64,000 nucleotides of DNA from Rikenellaceae bacterium (lineage in GTDB: Bacteria; Bacteroidota; Bacteroidia; Bacteroidales; Rikenellaceae), in contig SUZE01000002.1 in the NCBI GenBank assembly GCA_015060075.1, positions 1 through 64,000 on the forward strand, written 5' to 3'. A program made the translations under genes and the position numbers. The notes under the pieces are model-generated. The model was not told the origin of the DNA. It made no database searches and saw only the letters and a list, made by a program, of their open reading frames with translations. Within the stretch, counting starts at the first letter, position 1. Every line of letters starts with the position of its first letter. Shown piece by piece: positions 43,173-53,269 of this stretch.

Positions 43173-44852
43173 ATGGCTAATGAGAATGTTGAAGTCAAGG
43201 AGAAGTATTTGAACTTCCTTGAAGAGATTATCGAGGAGTCTATTGCGAATGGTTTGTCGCATGTGCAGACACGATTTCCACCGGAGCCAAACGGCTACCT
43301 CCATATCGGACACGCAAAGAGTATCTGCATCAACTTCGGTTTGGCGAAGAAGTATGGCGGAAAGTGCAACCTCCGCTTTGACGATACCAACCCCGTGAAG
43401 GAGGATACCGAGTATGTAGATTCGATTAAGCGCGATATCAAGTGGCTCGGTTTTGATTGGGCTATCGAGCGTTATGCATCGGACTACTTCGACCAGCTCT
43501 ACGAGTGGGCGATTGTCCTTATCAAGAAGGGCTTGGCGTATGTTGATGACCAGACACAGGAGGAGATTCGCCTGAATCGTGGTACTGTTTCCGAGCCCGG
43601 AAAGCCATCACCTTGGCGTGACCGTTCGGTAGAGGAGAACCTCGACTTGTTCGAGCGTATGCGTGCCGGCGAGTTTGCCGATGGCGAGAAGGTGTTGCGT
43701 GCCAAGATAGATATGGCGCACCCTAATATGCTCTTCCGTGACCCTATTATGTACCGTATCTTGCACACCGAGCACCACCGCACAGGCAATAAATGGTGCA
43801 TCTACCCGATGTACGACTACGCTCACGGACAGAGCGACTCGATTGAGAATATCACTCACTCGATTTGTACTTTGGAGTTCGATGTGCACCGCCCATTGTA
43901 CGATTGGTTTATCGAGGCGTTGGAGATATACCCATCGCACCAGTACGAGTTTGCTCGTCTGAATTTGACCTATACGATGATGTCGAAGCGCAACCTCTTG
44001 AAACTCGTTCAGGAGGGTGCAGTATCGGGCTGGGACGACCCACGAATGCCGACTATCTGCGCACTGCGCCGTAAGGGCTATACCCCTGCTTCGGTGCGCG
44101 CATTTGCCGAGATGGTGGGTGTTGCAAAGCGTGATAATGTTATCGACCTCGGAAAGATGGAGTACTGCGTTCGTGAGGACTTGAACAAGGTTGCCGAGCG
44201 CCGTATGGCAGTATTAAACCCTCTCAAAGTGGTTATCACAAATTGGGAGGAGGGTAAGGTCGAGATGCGCAAGGCTGTCAATAATCCAGAGAATGAGGAG
44301 GCAGGTATGCGTGAGGTGCCATTCTCGAAGGTTATCTATATCGAGCGTGACGACTTTATGGAGAATCCTCCAAAGAAATACTTCCGCCTTTCGCCGGGTA
44401 ACGAGGTGCGTCTGCGCTACTCGTATCTTATCAAGTGCGATGAGGTTATCAAGGACGAGGAGGGCAATGTTGTTGAGTTGCGCTGCTCGTACGACCCGAT
44501 GTCGGGCGAGGGCTCATCGAGCGATGGTCGCCGTGTAAAGGGTGTTATCCATTGGGTGTCGGCAGAGCATGCTGTTGAGGCTGAAATCCGCCTCTATAAC
44601 CCATTATTCAAGACCGAGGACCCATACGACACTTCGGAGGGACAGACCTCATGGCAGGATAACCTCAATCCGGAGTCGTTGATTGTTACGAAGGGCTACT
44701 TGGAGCCTGCATTGAAAGAAGCACCTATCGGCACAACATACCAGTTCGAGCGTGTGGGTTACTTCTGCCCTGATACCGACTCGACTGCGGAGCACTTGGT
44801 ATTCAACCGCACCGTAACGTTGAAGGACTCGTGGGCGAAAATCAACAAATAG
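43173..44852 (+). CDS. glnS: Glutaminyl-tRNA synthetase
   Basis: 559 residues, usual length. Class I synthetase charging tRNA-Gln. HIGH motif in [18 protein letters not shown] near residue 30-47, a KMSKS-like [12 protein letters not shown] near 270, and the DDTNPVKE stretch shared by Gln/Glu enzymes. GlnRS rather than GluRS is supported by [13 protein letters not shown] and the C-terminal beta-barrels. Its presence means that Gln-tRNA is made directly. Confidence 0.96.
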   Translation: MANENVEVKEKYLNFLEEIIEESIANGLSHVQTRFPPEPNGYLHIGHAKSICINFGLAKKYGGKCNLRFDDTNPVKEDTEYVDSIKRDIKWLGFDWAIERYASDYFDQLYEWAIVLIKKGLAYVDDQTQEEIRLNRGTVSEPGKPSPWRDRSVEENLDLFERMRAGEFADGEKVLRAKIDMAHPNMLFRDPIMYRILHTEHHRTGNKWCIYPMYDYAHGQSDSIENITHSICTLEFDVHRPLYDWFIEALEIYPSHQYEFARLNLTYTMMSKRNLLKLVQEGAVSGWDDPRMPTICALRRKGYTPASVRAFAEMVGVAKRDNVIDLGKMEYCVREDLNKVAERRMAVLNPLKVVITNWEEGKVEMRKAVNNPENEEAGMREVPFSKVIYIERDDFMENPPKKYFRLSPGNEVRLRYSYLIKCDEVIKDEEGNVVELRCSYDPMSGEGSSSDGRRVKGVIHWVSAEHAVEAEIRLYNPLFKTEDPYDTSEGQTSWQDNLNPESLIVTKGYLEPALKEAPIGTTYQFERVGYFCPDTDSTAEHLVFNRTVTLKDSWAKINK

Positions 44853-44928
44853 ATAGGAGTGAGGAGATAGGAGATAGGAGATAGGAGTTGAAAAATAATT
44901 CTTAATTCTCCACTCTTAATTCTCAATT
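44853..44928. repeat. Two 7-bp period arrays between glnS and the GSCFA gene
   Basis: 44853-44887 repeats GGAGATA about four times, directly after the glnS stop; 44897-44928 repeats TTAATTC-like units and runs into the next start codon. The whole 76-bp spacer is built of such units. Confidence 0.8.
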
Positions 44929-45891
44929 ATGAGGATGAGGTTTCGTACCGAAATATCGCTGACACCGCTTGCAGAAAGGATAGACCATAGCGCAAAAATT
45001 TTTGCGCTGGGCTCCTGCTTTGCCGAGAGTATCTCGGAGCGATTGCAGAGGGCGAAGTTCTCGGTTACGACAAATCCTTTCGGGGTGCTGTTTAATCCGC
45101 TTTCGATTGCAAGTGCGATTGAGCGATTAGACGACACAAGGGCTTTTGCGGTGTGCGATATTCGTGAGGGCAAAGAGGGTTTTTTCTCCTTCGAAGCACA
45201 CTCCTCGCTCGATGGCAAGACACAAACCGAGATATTTGCAAACCTCAATCAGGCAGTAGCGCAAGGCTCGAAGGTTCTGCACGAAGCCGAGTGGGTGATT
45301 TTGACCTTCGGCACTGCGTGGGTTTATGAGCGTGAGGGCAAGGTGGTGGCGAATTGCCACAAACAACCTGCCTCGGAGTTTGAGCGCAGACGATTGTCGG
45401 TAGCAGAGATTGTGGAGCGATACAAAACACTTTTCGATGGCGTTTTGCGAGATAAGAGGGTTATTTTGACCGTGAGCCCTGTGCGCCATTTGGGCGATGG
45501 CTTGCAGGAGAATAGCCTCAGCAAGGCGATATTGCGCTTGGCGGTGGAGGAGTTGGTAGCGAAATATGAAAATGCACATTATTTTCCTTCGTACGAGATT
45601 TTGATTGACGACTTGCGCGACTATCGCTACTACGCCGAAGATTTGGCACACCCATCAAAGATGGCGGTGGAGTATGTGTGGGAGCGGTTTTGCGAATATG
45701 CCTTGACGGACAAAGCACGGGAATTACTGCCCAAAATCGAGCAGATTGTCATGGCAGCGGAGCATCGACCATTTAACCCCGAAAGTGATGCACATCGGGC
45801 ATTTTGTCGCAAGATGTTGGCAAAGGCAGAGGAGATGCACGAAATTGATTTTGCTCTCGAAAAAGAGGCGTTTGAAAGATATTTACGATAG
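44929..45891 (+). CDS. GSCFA-domain protein
   Basis: 320 residues, PF08885. The name-giving motif is visible near residue 30 (IFALGSCFAESISERL), then TNPFGVLFNP and WVILTFGTAWVY. The VSPVRHL and SYEILIDDLRDYRYYAEDLAHPS stretches resemble SGNH-type hydrolases, with a possible Ser-His-Asp arrangement. Substrate unknown. The stop codon touches the ATG of the next gene, so translation is probably coupled to the PafA-like protein. Confidence 0.9.
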   Translation: MRMRFRTEISLTPLAERIDHSAKIFALGSCFAESISERLQRAKFSVTTNPFGVLFNPLSIASAIERLDDTRAFAVCDIREGKEGFFSFEAHSSLDGKTQTEIFANLNQAVAQGSKVLHEAEWVILTFGTAWVYEREGKVVANCHKQPASEFERRRLSVAEIVERYKTLFDGVLRDKRVILTVSPVRHLGDGLQENSLSKAILRLAVEELVAKYENAHYFPSYEILIDDLRDYRYYAEDLAHPSKMAVEYVWERFCEYALTDKARELLPKIEQIVMAAEHRPFNPESDAHRAFCRKMLAKAEEMHEIDFALEKEAFERYLR

Positions 45892-47493
45892 ATGAAGATT
45901 CGACTTTTAATATCAACCTTTTTTGTAGCAGTGGTGTCGATTGCGACCACCACGGCGCAACCTCGTTTGGCGGTGAATATCGTGGTGAGTGGTCTGCGTC
46001 AAGGCGATATTGTACGCTACGAAAAGAACTTTGGTACAGAGGGTTTTTTGCGCCTATACCGAGAGGGTGTGGCGTTTGTCGAGTGCTATGTCGATTACGC
46101 ACCGACAACCTCGGAGGCGGGTTTGGCAACATTCGCCACGGGAGCAATGCCTGCTGTACATGGCATATTCTCATCTGTGGTGTTCGACCGCACATCGGGC
46201 AAGGAGATGTCTTTGTGTCGAAAAGCAGAGCCAATACAGACAAGCCTTATGCGCAAAGAGGTCGAGGAGTGCTATACGACACAACCATTTGTTGCACAAA
46301 CATTGTCCGAAGCGGTGTTGGCATCGTCTGAGCGTAATCGTACGATAACTATCGCTCATAATGCACTATCGGCGATGATTTTGGCAGGTCGCAGTGGAGA
46401 GTGCTATTGGCTTGATGATGGAGGAAAGTGGACATCGGCAGATTGCTATATGGAGGAGCTTCCATCGTGGGTACGTACGTACAATAACGATGATATGAAT
46501 CGCGTTTTTGCTACCGATACGTGGTATGGACGATATACTCGTGACCGTTACCGCAATAGCCGCACGACCGATATCACAATTTATGAGCAGGATAATACGA
46601 AACGCCCACGCACCCAACGCAAAATTTCGGAGAATTGGGTGAATGGCTTGCGCTTGGCACCATCGGGTAACCTTGCAATATTGGAGTTTGCGAAGAGGGC
46701 TTTGGGCTCGTTGTTGCCACTGCATGTCGAAGATGAGTGCAAGGTGCTGAATATCTGTTTAGATGTGCCTCGCAGTGTGGCGGAGCGTTACGGTACCGAC
46801 TCCATCGAGTACGAGGATATGCTCTACTCGTTGGACGCATCTTTGGCGGAGTTTTTGACATTTTTGTATGCACAGTTACCTTCACGCAACGATGTGGTTG
46901 TGTTGCTTACATCTGATAGCGGTATGAGTCCAACGAAGGAGGATAATAGCGATTCGTCACGCTTCAATACTCGTCAGTTTGAGGTTATAATGAATGCCTT
47001 TCTTGGTGCGCGATATGGACAAGATGCATGGGTGCTTGGATATGCAGATGGCTCGTTGTACTTGAATCACGATGTGATTTATCGCCATAAGCAGCGAGTT
47101 GAGGAGATTCAGAATGAGGTTGCATCGTTTGCCTTGCAATACCGAGGTGTCGCTACGGCGGTTACCGCTACGGCATTACGCTCAGCACAGTTCTTGCGAG
47201 GTGCGGTGTCGTTGTTGCAGAATGGCTACAACCCTCGCCGTTCGGGCGATGTATTGTTGGCATTCGAGGCGGAACGCATCGAGTTGGATTCGAAGCGTGT
47301 GGCGATGTCGGGCTCGGTCTATAATTACGACCGCCATATACCATTTGTGATTAGCGGTGCGGGTGTTACACCGCAGTTGGTAATGCAGCGTGTTACTAAT
47401 GAGCAGATTGCTCCAACTTTGGCGGTTATATTGGGTGTGGAGCGCCCTCAATCTTCCGATTCCGAGGTTATTGTTGTGGAGAGAGCAAAGTAG
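45892..47493 (+). CDS. PafA-like alkaline phosphatase superfamily protein lacking metal ligands
   Basis: 533 residues with signal peptide (MKIRLLISTFFVAVVSIATTTAQ). It aligns by eye with Bacteroidetes PafA-type phosphatases over its whole length (LAVNIVV..., PTTSEAGLATFATGAMPAVHGI, DSIEYEDMLYSLDASLAEFL, YDRHIPFVI, IAPTLAVILGV). The expected catalytic residues are changed: Asp to Ser33, nucleophile Thr to Ser74, the DxxxH pair to Arg294 and Glu298, and DHG to Asp-Ser343-Gly. Only His482 remains. A non-catalytic role is likely. It begins directly at the end of the GSCFA gene. Confidence 0.85.
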   Translation: MKIRLLISTFFVAVVSIATTTAQPRLAVNIVVSGLRQGDIVRYEKNFGTEGFLRLYREGVAFVECYVDYAPTTSEAGLATFATGAMPAVHGIFSSVVFDRTSGKEMSLCRKAEPIQTSLMRKEVEECYTTQPFVAQTLSEAVLASSERNRTITIAHNALSAMILAGRSGECYWLDDGGKWTSADCYMEELPSWVRTYNNDDMNRVFATDTWYGRYTRDRYRNSRTTDITIYEQDNTKRPRTQRKISENWVNGLRLAPSGNLAILEFAKRALGSLLPLHVEDECKVLNICLDVPRSVAERYGTDSIEYEDMLYSLDASLAEFLTFLYAQLPSRNDVVVLLTSDSGMSPTKEDNSDSSRFNTRQFEVIMNAFLGARYGQDAWVLGYADGSLYLNHDVIYRHKQRVEEIQNEVASFALQYRGVATAVTATALRSAQFLRGAVSLLQNGYNPRRSGDVLLAFEAERIELDSKRVAMSGSVYNYDRHIPFVISGAGVTPQLVMQRVTNEQIAPTLAVILGVERPQSSDSEVIVVERAK

Positions 47494-47500
47494 TGAGATT

Positions 47501-47917
47501 ATGATGAAAGATAGCATACAAGAGGAGATTATTGAGGAGTTTTCGATGTTTGACGATTGGTTGGATAAGTACGACTATCTGATATCGTTGAGCGAATCGT
47601 TGCCAGTTATTGCACCCGAACATAAAACCGATGAGCATATCATCGAGGGTTGTCAATCCCGAGTGTGGGTTGATGCGAGGTTGGAGGATGGAAAAATATA
47701 CTACTCGGCAGACAGCGATGCAATAATAATCAAGGGGTTGTTGGCGTTGCTTATAAGGGCGATGGGTGGTCGCACTCCACAGGAGGTGGTTGATACCGAT
47801 TTGTACTTTATTGATGCAATAGGTTTGAAAGAGAATCTCTCGCCAACACGAGGCAATGGTTTATTGGCAACAATTAAGCAAATGCGTCTTTACGCTATTG
47901 CATTGTCCAAGAAGTAG
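47501..47917 (+). CDS. sufE: SufE family sulfur acceptor
   Basis: 138 residues. SufE takes sulfur from the cysteine desulfurase SufS for Fe-S cluster building. The acceptor cysteine is in EHIIEGCQSRVWV, and the family features WLDKYDYLISL and SPTRGNGL are present. The ATG pair at 47501/47504 fits the family start; in-frame codons further upstream lie within the previous gene. A SufT-like gene follows, but no sufBCDS genes are in the window. Confidence 0.93.
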   Translation: MMKDSIQEEIIEEFSMFDDWLDKYDYLISLSESLPVIAPEHKTDEHIIEGCQSRVWVDARLEDGKIYYSADSDAIIIKGLLALLIRAMGGRTPQEVVDTDLYFIDAIGLKENLSPTRGNGLLATIKQMRLYAIALSKK

Positions 47918-47938
47918 CTCAATCACCTCCGATTTTTA
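47918..47938. repeat. Right-arm fragment of the palindrome family (copy E)
   Basis: CTCAATCACCTCCGATTTTT, starting directly at the sufE stop codon, matches the right end of copies B and C. No core or left arm is present. Confidence 0.5.
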
Positions 47939-47960
47939 AGATGGCACAATTAAATAGGTG

Positions 47961-47993
47961 AATTTTTAATTCTCAATTCTTAATTTTTAATTG
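47961..47993. repeat. 7-bp period array (unit taattct)
   Basis: Four to five units of TTAATTC/TTAATTT ending 2 bp before the next ATG. Nearly the same array precedes the GSCFA gene. Confidence 0.75.
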
Positions 47994-47995
47994 GT

Positions 47996-48316
47996 ATGAC
48001 TCCCGAAGAAATATTACGAGTTGAAAAAGATATTGTACTGACACTCAAAAATGTCTACGACCCGGAGATTCCGGTCAATATATACGATTTGGGCTTGATT
48101 TACGAGATAGACTTCGACCCTTCGGGTGAGGCGACTATCCGTATGACCTTGACTGCACCGAACTGCCCTATGGCTGATATGTTGGTCGAAGATGTCAATA
48201 CGCAGGTTGCAAAGGTTAATGGCGTGGAGAAGGTGAATGTAATTCTTGTCTTTGAGCCTGCATGGGATAAGTCGATGATGAGCGAAGAGGCTCTATTGGA
48301 ACTCAACCTCTTCTAA
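47996..48316 (+). CDS. SufT/MIP18-family (DUF59) iron-sulfur assembly protein
   Basis: 106 residues. The DUF59 core is clear: LKNVYDPEIPVNIYDLGLIYEI, then TLTAPNCPMADML with the conserved Cys, and VNVILVFEPAWDKSMMSEEA. Relatives help mature Fe-S proteins. It follows sufE by 78 bp with a heptad array between. Confidence 0.93.
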   Translation: MTPEEILRVEKDIVLTLKNVYDPEIPVNIYDLGLIYEIDFDPSGEATIRMTLTAPNCPMADMLVEDVNTQVAKVNGVEKVNVILVFEPAWDKSMMSEEALLELNLF

Positions 48317-48344
48317 TTGTCTGTTTGCTGTGTTGTAGTTATTT

Positions 48345-49271
48345 ATGGCTATGTTTGGAACGGAGTCGGTAACATCAGCAGCGCAAAACATCTGTGCCGA
48401 GCAACTTGCGGCACTCTCTCCTTCGTATCGCCGAGAGGTTATGGCTCAACTCTGTTTTGACAGAATAGCGCAGAAACAGGAGTATATCGTTGAGCGCCAT
48501 CACGATACGAAAGATTGGAACGAAACGGCATATTTTATGCTGATGAGGGCGCTTGATATCGGTGCCAACCGCAAGTCTTATGAGATGTTGGCACGTATTC
48601 TGCCGTATCGTTATATAAATCTTGTCGGACATAACAGAGGCTCTATCGAGGCGTTGTTGCTTGGTTGTGCGGGGTTGTTACCACGATTGGTGGAGTTATA
48701 TCCCGACAATCAGGATATAGCCGACTTGGCTGCCATATATGACTACGATTCACACAAGTACAATCTGTCGCAAATGCGCATTGAGGATTGGCAACTTACC
48801 AACCTCTATGGCGATAACCACCCGATAGTCCGCTTGCTCCAAGTGGCGGACGTCCTCTCTCGATGCGAACATCTGCTTGATACACTTCTCGAATGTAGGA
48901 CCATACGAGATGTCGAACACCTATTCAGATGTGACGGCATACCTCGATGGGCGCACAATTTTTTGATGGCAGAGGGGCGTAGTGGTGTTGTTTCGAGGGA
49001 TAAAGCCTATATGTTGGGCATCAATGTTGTGGCACAGATGCAGATATTCTATTCGGAATATACACTGCGAGAGGGGTTAGATAGTCGTGGGTTGGACCTT
49101 CTCGAACAACTGCCTGCTGAAAATAATGGATATATACGCCGTTGGGCAAGGTTTAAGGTCGTAGCCAAGAATGCTCTCGAATCGCAAGCATTACTGCAAC
49201 TTTCGCAGGCATATTGCCATAAATTAAAGTGCGAAAAGTGTCCGTTCAGACGCTATGTCGATGCAAAGTAG
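48345..49271 (+). CDS. DUF2851-family protein, N-terminus shorter than usual
   Basis: 308 residues. The match to DUF2851 is in the middle and C-terminal parts: WNETAYFMLMRALDIGANRK, IEALLLGCAGLLPRL, LGINVVAQMQIFY, LLEQLPAENNGYIRRW, and CHKLKCEKCPF at the end. Family members known to me are about 420 residues, so about 110 N-terminal residues are missing. Only 28 bp separate it from the previous gene, so no lost exon-like piece lies upstream. Function unknown. Confidence 0.75.
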   Translation: MAMFGTESVTSAAQNICAEQLAALSPSYRREVMAQLCFDRIAQKQEYIVERHHDTKDWNETAYFMLMRALDIGANRKSYEMLARILPYRYINLVGHNRGSIEALLLGCAGLLPRLVELYPDNQDIADLAAIYDYDSHKYNLSQMRIEDWQLTNLYGDNHPIVRLLQVADVLSRCEHLLDTLLECRTIRDVEHLFRCDGIPRWAHNFLMAEGRSGVVSRDKAYMLGINVVAQMQIFYSEYTLREGLDSRGLDLLEQLPAENNGYIRRWARFKVVAKNALESQALLQLSQAYCHKLKCEKCPFRRYVDAK

Positions 49272-49290
49272 GGTATATCTGCAAAATACA

Positions 49291-49322
49291 TTTGTATTTT
49301 CAGCATAATTTTCGTACCTTTG
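49291..49322 (+). promoter_or_regulatory. Promoter of secA
   Basis: TTTG (49291-49294), 20-bp spacer, TACCTTTG (49315-49322), 40 bp before the ATG. Confidence 0.8.
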
Positions 49323-49362
49323 AGGCGTTTATAATGTGAATTGAATAACAATAAATGATAAT

Positions 49363-52300
49363 ATGAGTGCATTAACAAGTATAATCAAATTTCTGTTTGG
49401 TAGTAAGGCGGACAAGGACCGCAAGGAGATTCAGCCGTATGTGGATAAAATCAAGGCTGTTTATCCATCTATCGAGGCGTTGTCGAATGATGAGTTGCGT
49501 GAGCATAGTGCAGCCCTCCGCAAGCGAATAGCAGATTTTATCGCTGAGGACGAGGCACATGTCGTGGCGCAGAAGGCTAAGTTGGAGGATGTGAATATCT
49601 CGCTCAACGAGAAGGAGAAGATTTCGAAGGATATCGACCAGACCATAAAGCGTATTGACGAGAAGATTGAGAAGGTTCTCGATGAGATTCTTCCGGAGGC
49701 GTTCGCTATTATGAAGGATACAGCACGCCGTTTTACGCAAAATGAGCAGGTTGTGGTTACGGCAAACGACTTTGACCGCAACCTCGCAGCAAAAAAGGAT
49801 TTTGTAAATATCGAGGGCGATAAGGCTATCTACGAAACACATTGGACCGCCGGTGGTAACGACATCAAGTGGGATATGATTCACTACGATGTGCAGTTGT
49901 TCGGTGGCGTTGTGTTGCACAAGGGTAAGATTGCCGAGATGGCTACGGGTGAGGGTAAAACCCTCGTGGCTACGCTGCCTGTATTCCTGAATGCGTTGGC
50001 AGGCAAGGGTGTTCACATGGTTACGGTGAACGACTACCTCGCAAAGCGTGATGCCGAGTGGATGGGACCTATGTATCAGTTCCACGGTTTGTCGGTGGAT
50101 TGTATAGATTCGCACCAACCAAACTCGGAGGAGCGTAGAAATGCCTACCTTGCAGATATCACTTTCGGAACAAACAACGAGTACGGTTTCGACTACTTGC
50201 GTGACAATATGGCATCTTCGCCATCGGATTTGGTGCAGCGCAAGCACCACTTTGCCATTGTCGATGAGGTCGATTCGGTCTTGATTGATGATGCGCGTAC
50301 GCCACTCATTATTTCTGGACCTGTGCCAAAGGGCGAGGACCAACTCTTCGAGGAGTACCGCCCTGCGATTGAATTCTTGTATGGCTTGCAGAAGGACTTT
50401 GTGACAAATCTCGTTGCCGAGGCTCGTAAGTTGGCTGCTGAGGGCAAGATGGAGGAGTGTGGTCTTTTGACCTACCGTGCATACAAGGGTTTGCCAAAGT
50501 ATAAGCCACTCATAAAATTCCTCTCGGAGCAGGGTATCAAGGTGCAGATGCAGAAGACCGAGAATATCTATATGGCGGACAACAACCGCCGTATGCCGGA
50601 GGTGACAGACGAGTTGTTCTTCGTTATTGACGAGAAGATGAACTCGATAGAATTGACCGACAAGGGACACGAGGCGTTATCGAAGCGTGTAGGCGAAGAT
50701 GGCTTCTTCGTGTTGCCTGATGTTGGTGCCGAGATTGCCGAGTTGGAGCAGCAGGAACTCTCGTTGGAGGAGAAGGCGCAGAAGAAAGACGAACTTTTAA
50801 ATGATTTCTCTATTCGCTCCGAGAGAGTGCATACCGTAAACCAGTTGCTCAAAGCATACGCAATGTTCGAGAAAGATGTTGAGTATGTTGTGATGGACAA
50901 CAAGGTGAAGATTGTCGATGAGCAGACAGGTCGTATTTTGGACGGTCGCCGCTACTCGGACGGTCTGCATCAGGCTATCGAGGCGAAGGAGCGAGTAAAG
51001 GTTGAGGCGGCAACGCAGACCTTCGCAACCATCACCTTGCAGAACTACTTCCGTATGTACCACAAGTTGGGCGGTATGACCGGTACTGCCGAGACCGAGG
51101 CATCGGAGTTTTGGAACATCTACAAACTCGATGTGGTGGTAATTCCTACAAACCGACCAATTTTGCGTGATGACCGTGACGATATAATCTACAAAACCAA
51201 GCGAGAGAAGTACAATGCCGTTATAGCGGAGGTCGTAGAACTCGTCAAGGCGGGCAGACCTGTGTTGGTGGGTACCACTTCGGTAGAGATTTCGGAGTTG
51301 TTGAGCCGAATGTTGAAGATGAAGGGTATCAAGCACAATGTGTTGAATGCTAAGCACCATGCACAGGAGGCTCAGGTTGTTGCCGAGGCTGGTCGTCCCG
51401 GACAGGTTACTATCGCAACCAATATGGCAGGTCGTGGTACCGATATTAAACTCACCGAGGAGGTGAAGGCAGCAGGAGGTCTTGCAATTATCGGTACAGA
51501 GCGTCATGAGAGCCGCCGTGTGGACCGTCAGTTGCGTGGTCGAAGCGGTCGTCAGGGTGACCCCGGCTCTTCGCAGTTCTTTGTGTCGTTCGAAGACGAT
51601 TTGATGCGTCTGTTCGGCTCGGAGCGTATCGCTGCGATGATGGACAGAATGGGTATCCAAGAGGGTGAGTCTATTCAGGCAGGTATGATGTCGAGCGCCG
51701 TAGAGCGCGCACAGAAGAAGGTTGAGGAGAATAACTTCGGTATTCGTAAGAGGTTGTTGGAGTATGACGATGTGATGAACTCGCAGCGTGAGGTTATCTA
51801 TACCCGCCGCCGCAATGCGTTGTATGGCGAGCGCGTAGAGATTGACCTCAATAACGCAATGTACGACTATGTTGAGACGTTCCTCAATGAGCATGAGGAT
51901 TATCCGTTCGAGGAGTTCTCGTTCGATTTGATTCGAGAGGTCGGTTTGCAACCATCGTTCGATGAGGAGAAGTATAAGAAGGCTCGCCGTGAGGAGTTGG
52001 TAGAGTTGCTTGTTGCCGACTTGCAGGCGTTGGTGGCTCGCAGAGCAAAGGCTGTTGCTGATACTGTACGCCCTGTGATGACCAAGATTTACGAGGAGCG
52101 TAAGGGACAGTTGGCAGATAGTAAGATGTACTTCCCACTCACTAACGGACATCTCGGATATAATGTCCCTGTCGAGTTGCAGAAGTGTAAGGATACCGAT
52201 GGGGCAGAGATATACAGAGTATTCTCGAAGGTGGTGATGTTTACCACAATTGACGATGCTTGGCGTGAGCACTTGCGCGAGATGGACGAGTTGCGCCATA

Positions 52301-52653
52301 GCGTACAGAATGCATCGTACGAGCAGAAGGACCCACTCCTTATCTACAAGTTTGAGTCGTTTGGCTTGTTCGAGAAGATGTTGCAGAGGGTAAATCGTGA
52401 GGTTGTTTCGATACTTTGTAAGTCGTATATTCCTGTTCAGCAACAAAATCAGGAGTCATTGGAGCGAGCAAGACAAAATCGCGCCAAGGTCGATGTGAAT
52501 AAGTTGCAGGCATCGCGTATGGCGGCAGCGGCAGCAGCAGGTCAGGGCGACAAGTCGAAGCCGGCACCTATTCAGGTTGAGAAGAAGGTCGGACGAAACG
52601 AACCTTGCCCTTGTGGTAGCGGTAAGAAGTACAAACATTGTCACGGAAGATAA
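49363..52653 (+). CDS. secA: Preprotein translocase ATPase SecA
   Basis: 1096 residues, the long Bacteroidetes form. SecA drives proteins through SecYEG. NBD1 with Walker [15 protein letters not shown] near residue 195 and DEVDSVLID; the preprotein-binding domain; NBD2 with [12 protein letters not shown] and [15 protein letters not shown]; and the C-terminal zinc-binding tail [12 protein letters not shown]. Compared with E. coli it has an insertion around residues 60-110 rich in Lys and Glu. The dCMP deaminase gene starts 2 bp after the stop. Confidence 0.97.
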   Translation: MSALTSIIKFLFGSKADKDRKEIQPYVDKIKAVYPSIEALSNDELREHSAALRKRIADFIAEDEAHVVAQKAKLEDVNISLNEKEKISKDIDQTIKRIDEKIEKVLDEILPEAFAIMKDTARRFTQNEQVVVTANDFDRNLAAKKDFVNIEGDKAIYETHWTAGGNDIKWDMIHYDVQLFGGVVLHKGKIAEMATGEGKTLVATLPVFLNALAGKGVHMVTVNDYLAKRDAEWMGPMYQFHGLSVDCIDSHQPNSEERRNAYLADITFGTNNEYGFDYLRDNMASSPSDLVQRKHHFAIVDEVDSVLIDDARTPLIISGPVPKGEDQLFEEYRPAIEFLYGLQKDFVTNLVAEARKLAAEGKMEECGLLTYRAYKGLPKYKPLIKFLSEQGIKVQMQKTENIYMADNNRRMPEVTDELFFVIDEKMNSIELTDKGHEALSKRVGEDGFFVLPDVGAEIAELEQQELSLEEKAQKKDELLNDFSIRSERVHTVNQLLKAYAMFEKDVEYVVMDNKVKIVDEQTGRILDGRRYSDGLHQAIEAKERVKVEAATQTFATITLQNYFRMYHKLGGMTGTAETEASEFWNIYKLDVVVIPTNRPILRDDRDDIIYKTKREKYNAVIAEVVELVKAGRPVLVGTTSVEISELLSRMLKMKGIKHNVLNAKHHAQEAQVVAEAGRPGQVTIATNMAGRGTDIKLTEEVKAAGGLAIIGTERHESRRVDRQLRGRSGRQGDPGSSQFFVSFEDDLMRLFGSERIAAMMDRMGIQEGESIQAGMMSSAVERAQKKVEENNFGIRKRLLEYDDVMNSQREVIYTRRRNALYGERVEIDLNNAMYDYVETFLNEHEDYPFEEFSFDLIREVGLQPSFDEEKYKKARREELVELLVADLQALVARRAKAVADTVRPVMTKIYEERKGQLADSKMYFPLTNGHLGYNVPVELQKCKDTDGAEIYRVFSKVVMFTTIDDAWREHLREMDELRHSVQNASYEQKDPLLIYKFESFGLFEKMLQRVNREVVSILCKSYIPVQQQNQESLERARQNRAKVDVNKLQASRMAAAAAAGQGDKSKPAPIQVEKKVGRNEPCPCGSGKKYKHCHGR

Positions 52654-52655
52654 CG

Positions 52656-53093
52656 ATGGGAGCATACGCAAAGGAGAAACAACGACAGTTGGATATTCGC
52701 TACTTGAAGATGGCACGCATTTGGGCAGAGAACTCATACTGCGTACGCCGTCAGGTAGGTGCGCTTATCGTGAAGGATAAGATGATTATCTCGGACGGCT
52801 ACAACGGTACGCCTTCGGGCTTTGAGAATATTTGTGAGAACGATATGGGCACGACCAAACCTTATGTTTTGCACGCCGAGGCAAATGCCATTACAAAGGT
52901 CGCCAAGTCGGCAAATAATTGCGATGGAGGTACGCTTTATGTTACGACTTCGCCGTGCATGGAGTGCTCGAAGCTGATTATTCAGGCGGGTATTAAGCGT
53001 GTGGTATTTTCGGAGAAGTACCACAATACCGAGGGTTTGGATATTCTTGCAAAGGTAGGTGTCGAGTTGGTGCACCTTCCCATTGAAGAGTAG
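52656..53093 (+). CDS. dCMP/ComEB-type deaminase
   Basis: 145 residues from the ATG at 52656. Zinc site HAEANAI (His and the proton-shuttle Glu) and PCMECSKLI. GYNGTPSGFENICEND and KPYVLHAE are typical of dCMP deaminases, which convert dCMP to dUMP for thymidylate synthesis. It starts 2 bp after secA, so translational coupling is likely. Confidence 0.93.
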   Translation: MGAYAKEKQRQLDIRYLKMARIWAENSYCVRRQVGALIVKDKMIISDGYNGTPSGFENICENDMGTTKPYVLHAEANAITKVAKSANNCDGGTLYVTTSPCMECSKLIIQAGIKRVVFSEKYHNTEGLDILAKVGVELVHLPIEE

Positions 53094-53211
53094 AACGGAA
53101 AACGGAAAACGGAAAGCGGAAAACTTTAATTAGTGAGTAGTTAAAAAAATAATTTTGCATTTTGCATTTTGCATTTTGAATTAAAAACTCTCGTCTTTCG
53201 TCTCTCGTCTA
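53094..53211. repeat. Three 7-bp period arrays in one spacer
   Basis: Units CGGAAAA (53094-53123), TGCATTT (53152-53182) and TCGTCTC/TCGTCTT (53188-53211) follow one another between the deaminase and mdh. No clear promoter box was found in the 176-bp spacer; the last 58 bp are A+T-rich. Confidence 0.8.
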
Positions 53212-53269
53212 AAAAGAAACAATTTTTTACATAAACAATATTTACAAACTAATTAAAACACAAATTACT

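Noticed and set aside
49372..52446. Two long open frames antisense to secA (432 and 549 codons)
   Set aside because: Leu/Arg/His-rich shadow frames of a certain gene, with no motif or promoter of their own.
53094..53211. A CRISPR-like array
   Set aside because: Units of 7 bp follow directly on each other with no spacers, and no cas genes are nearby.
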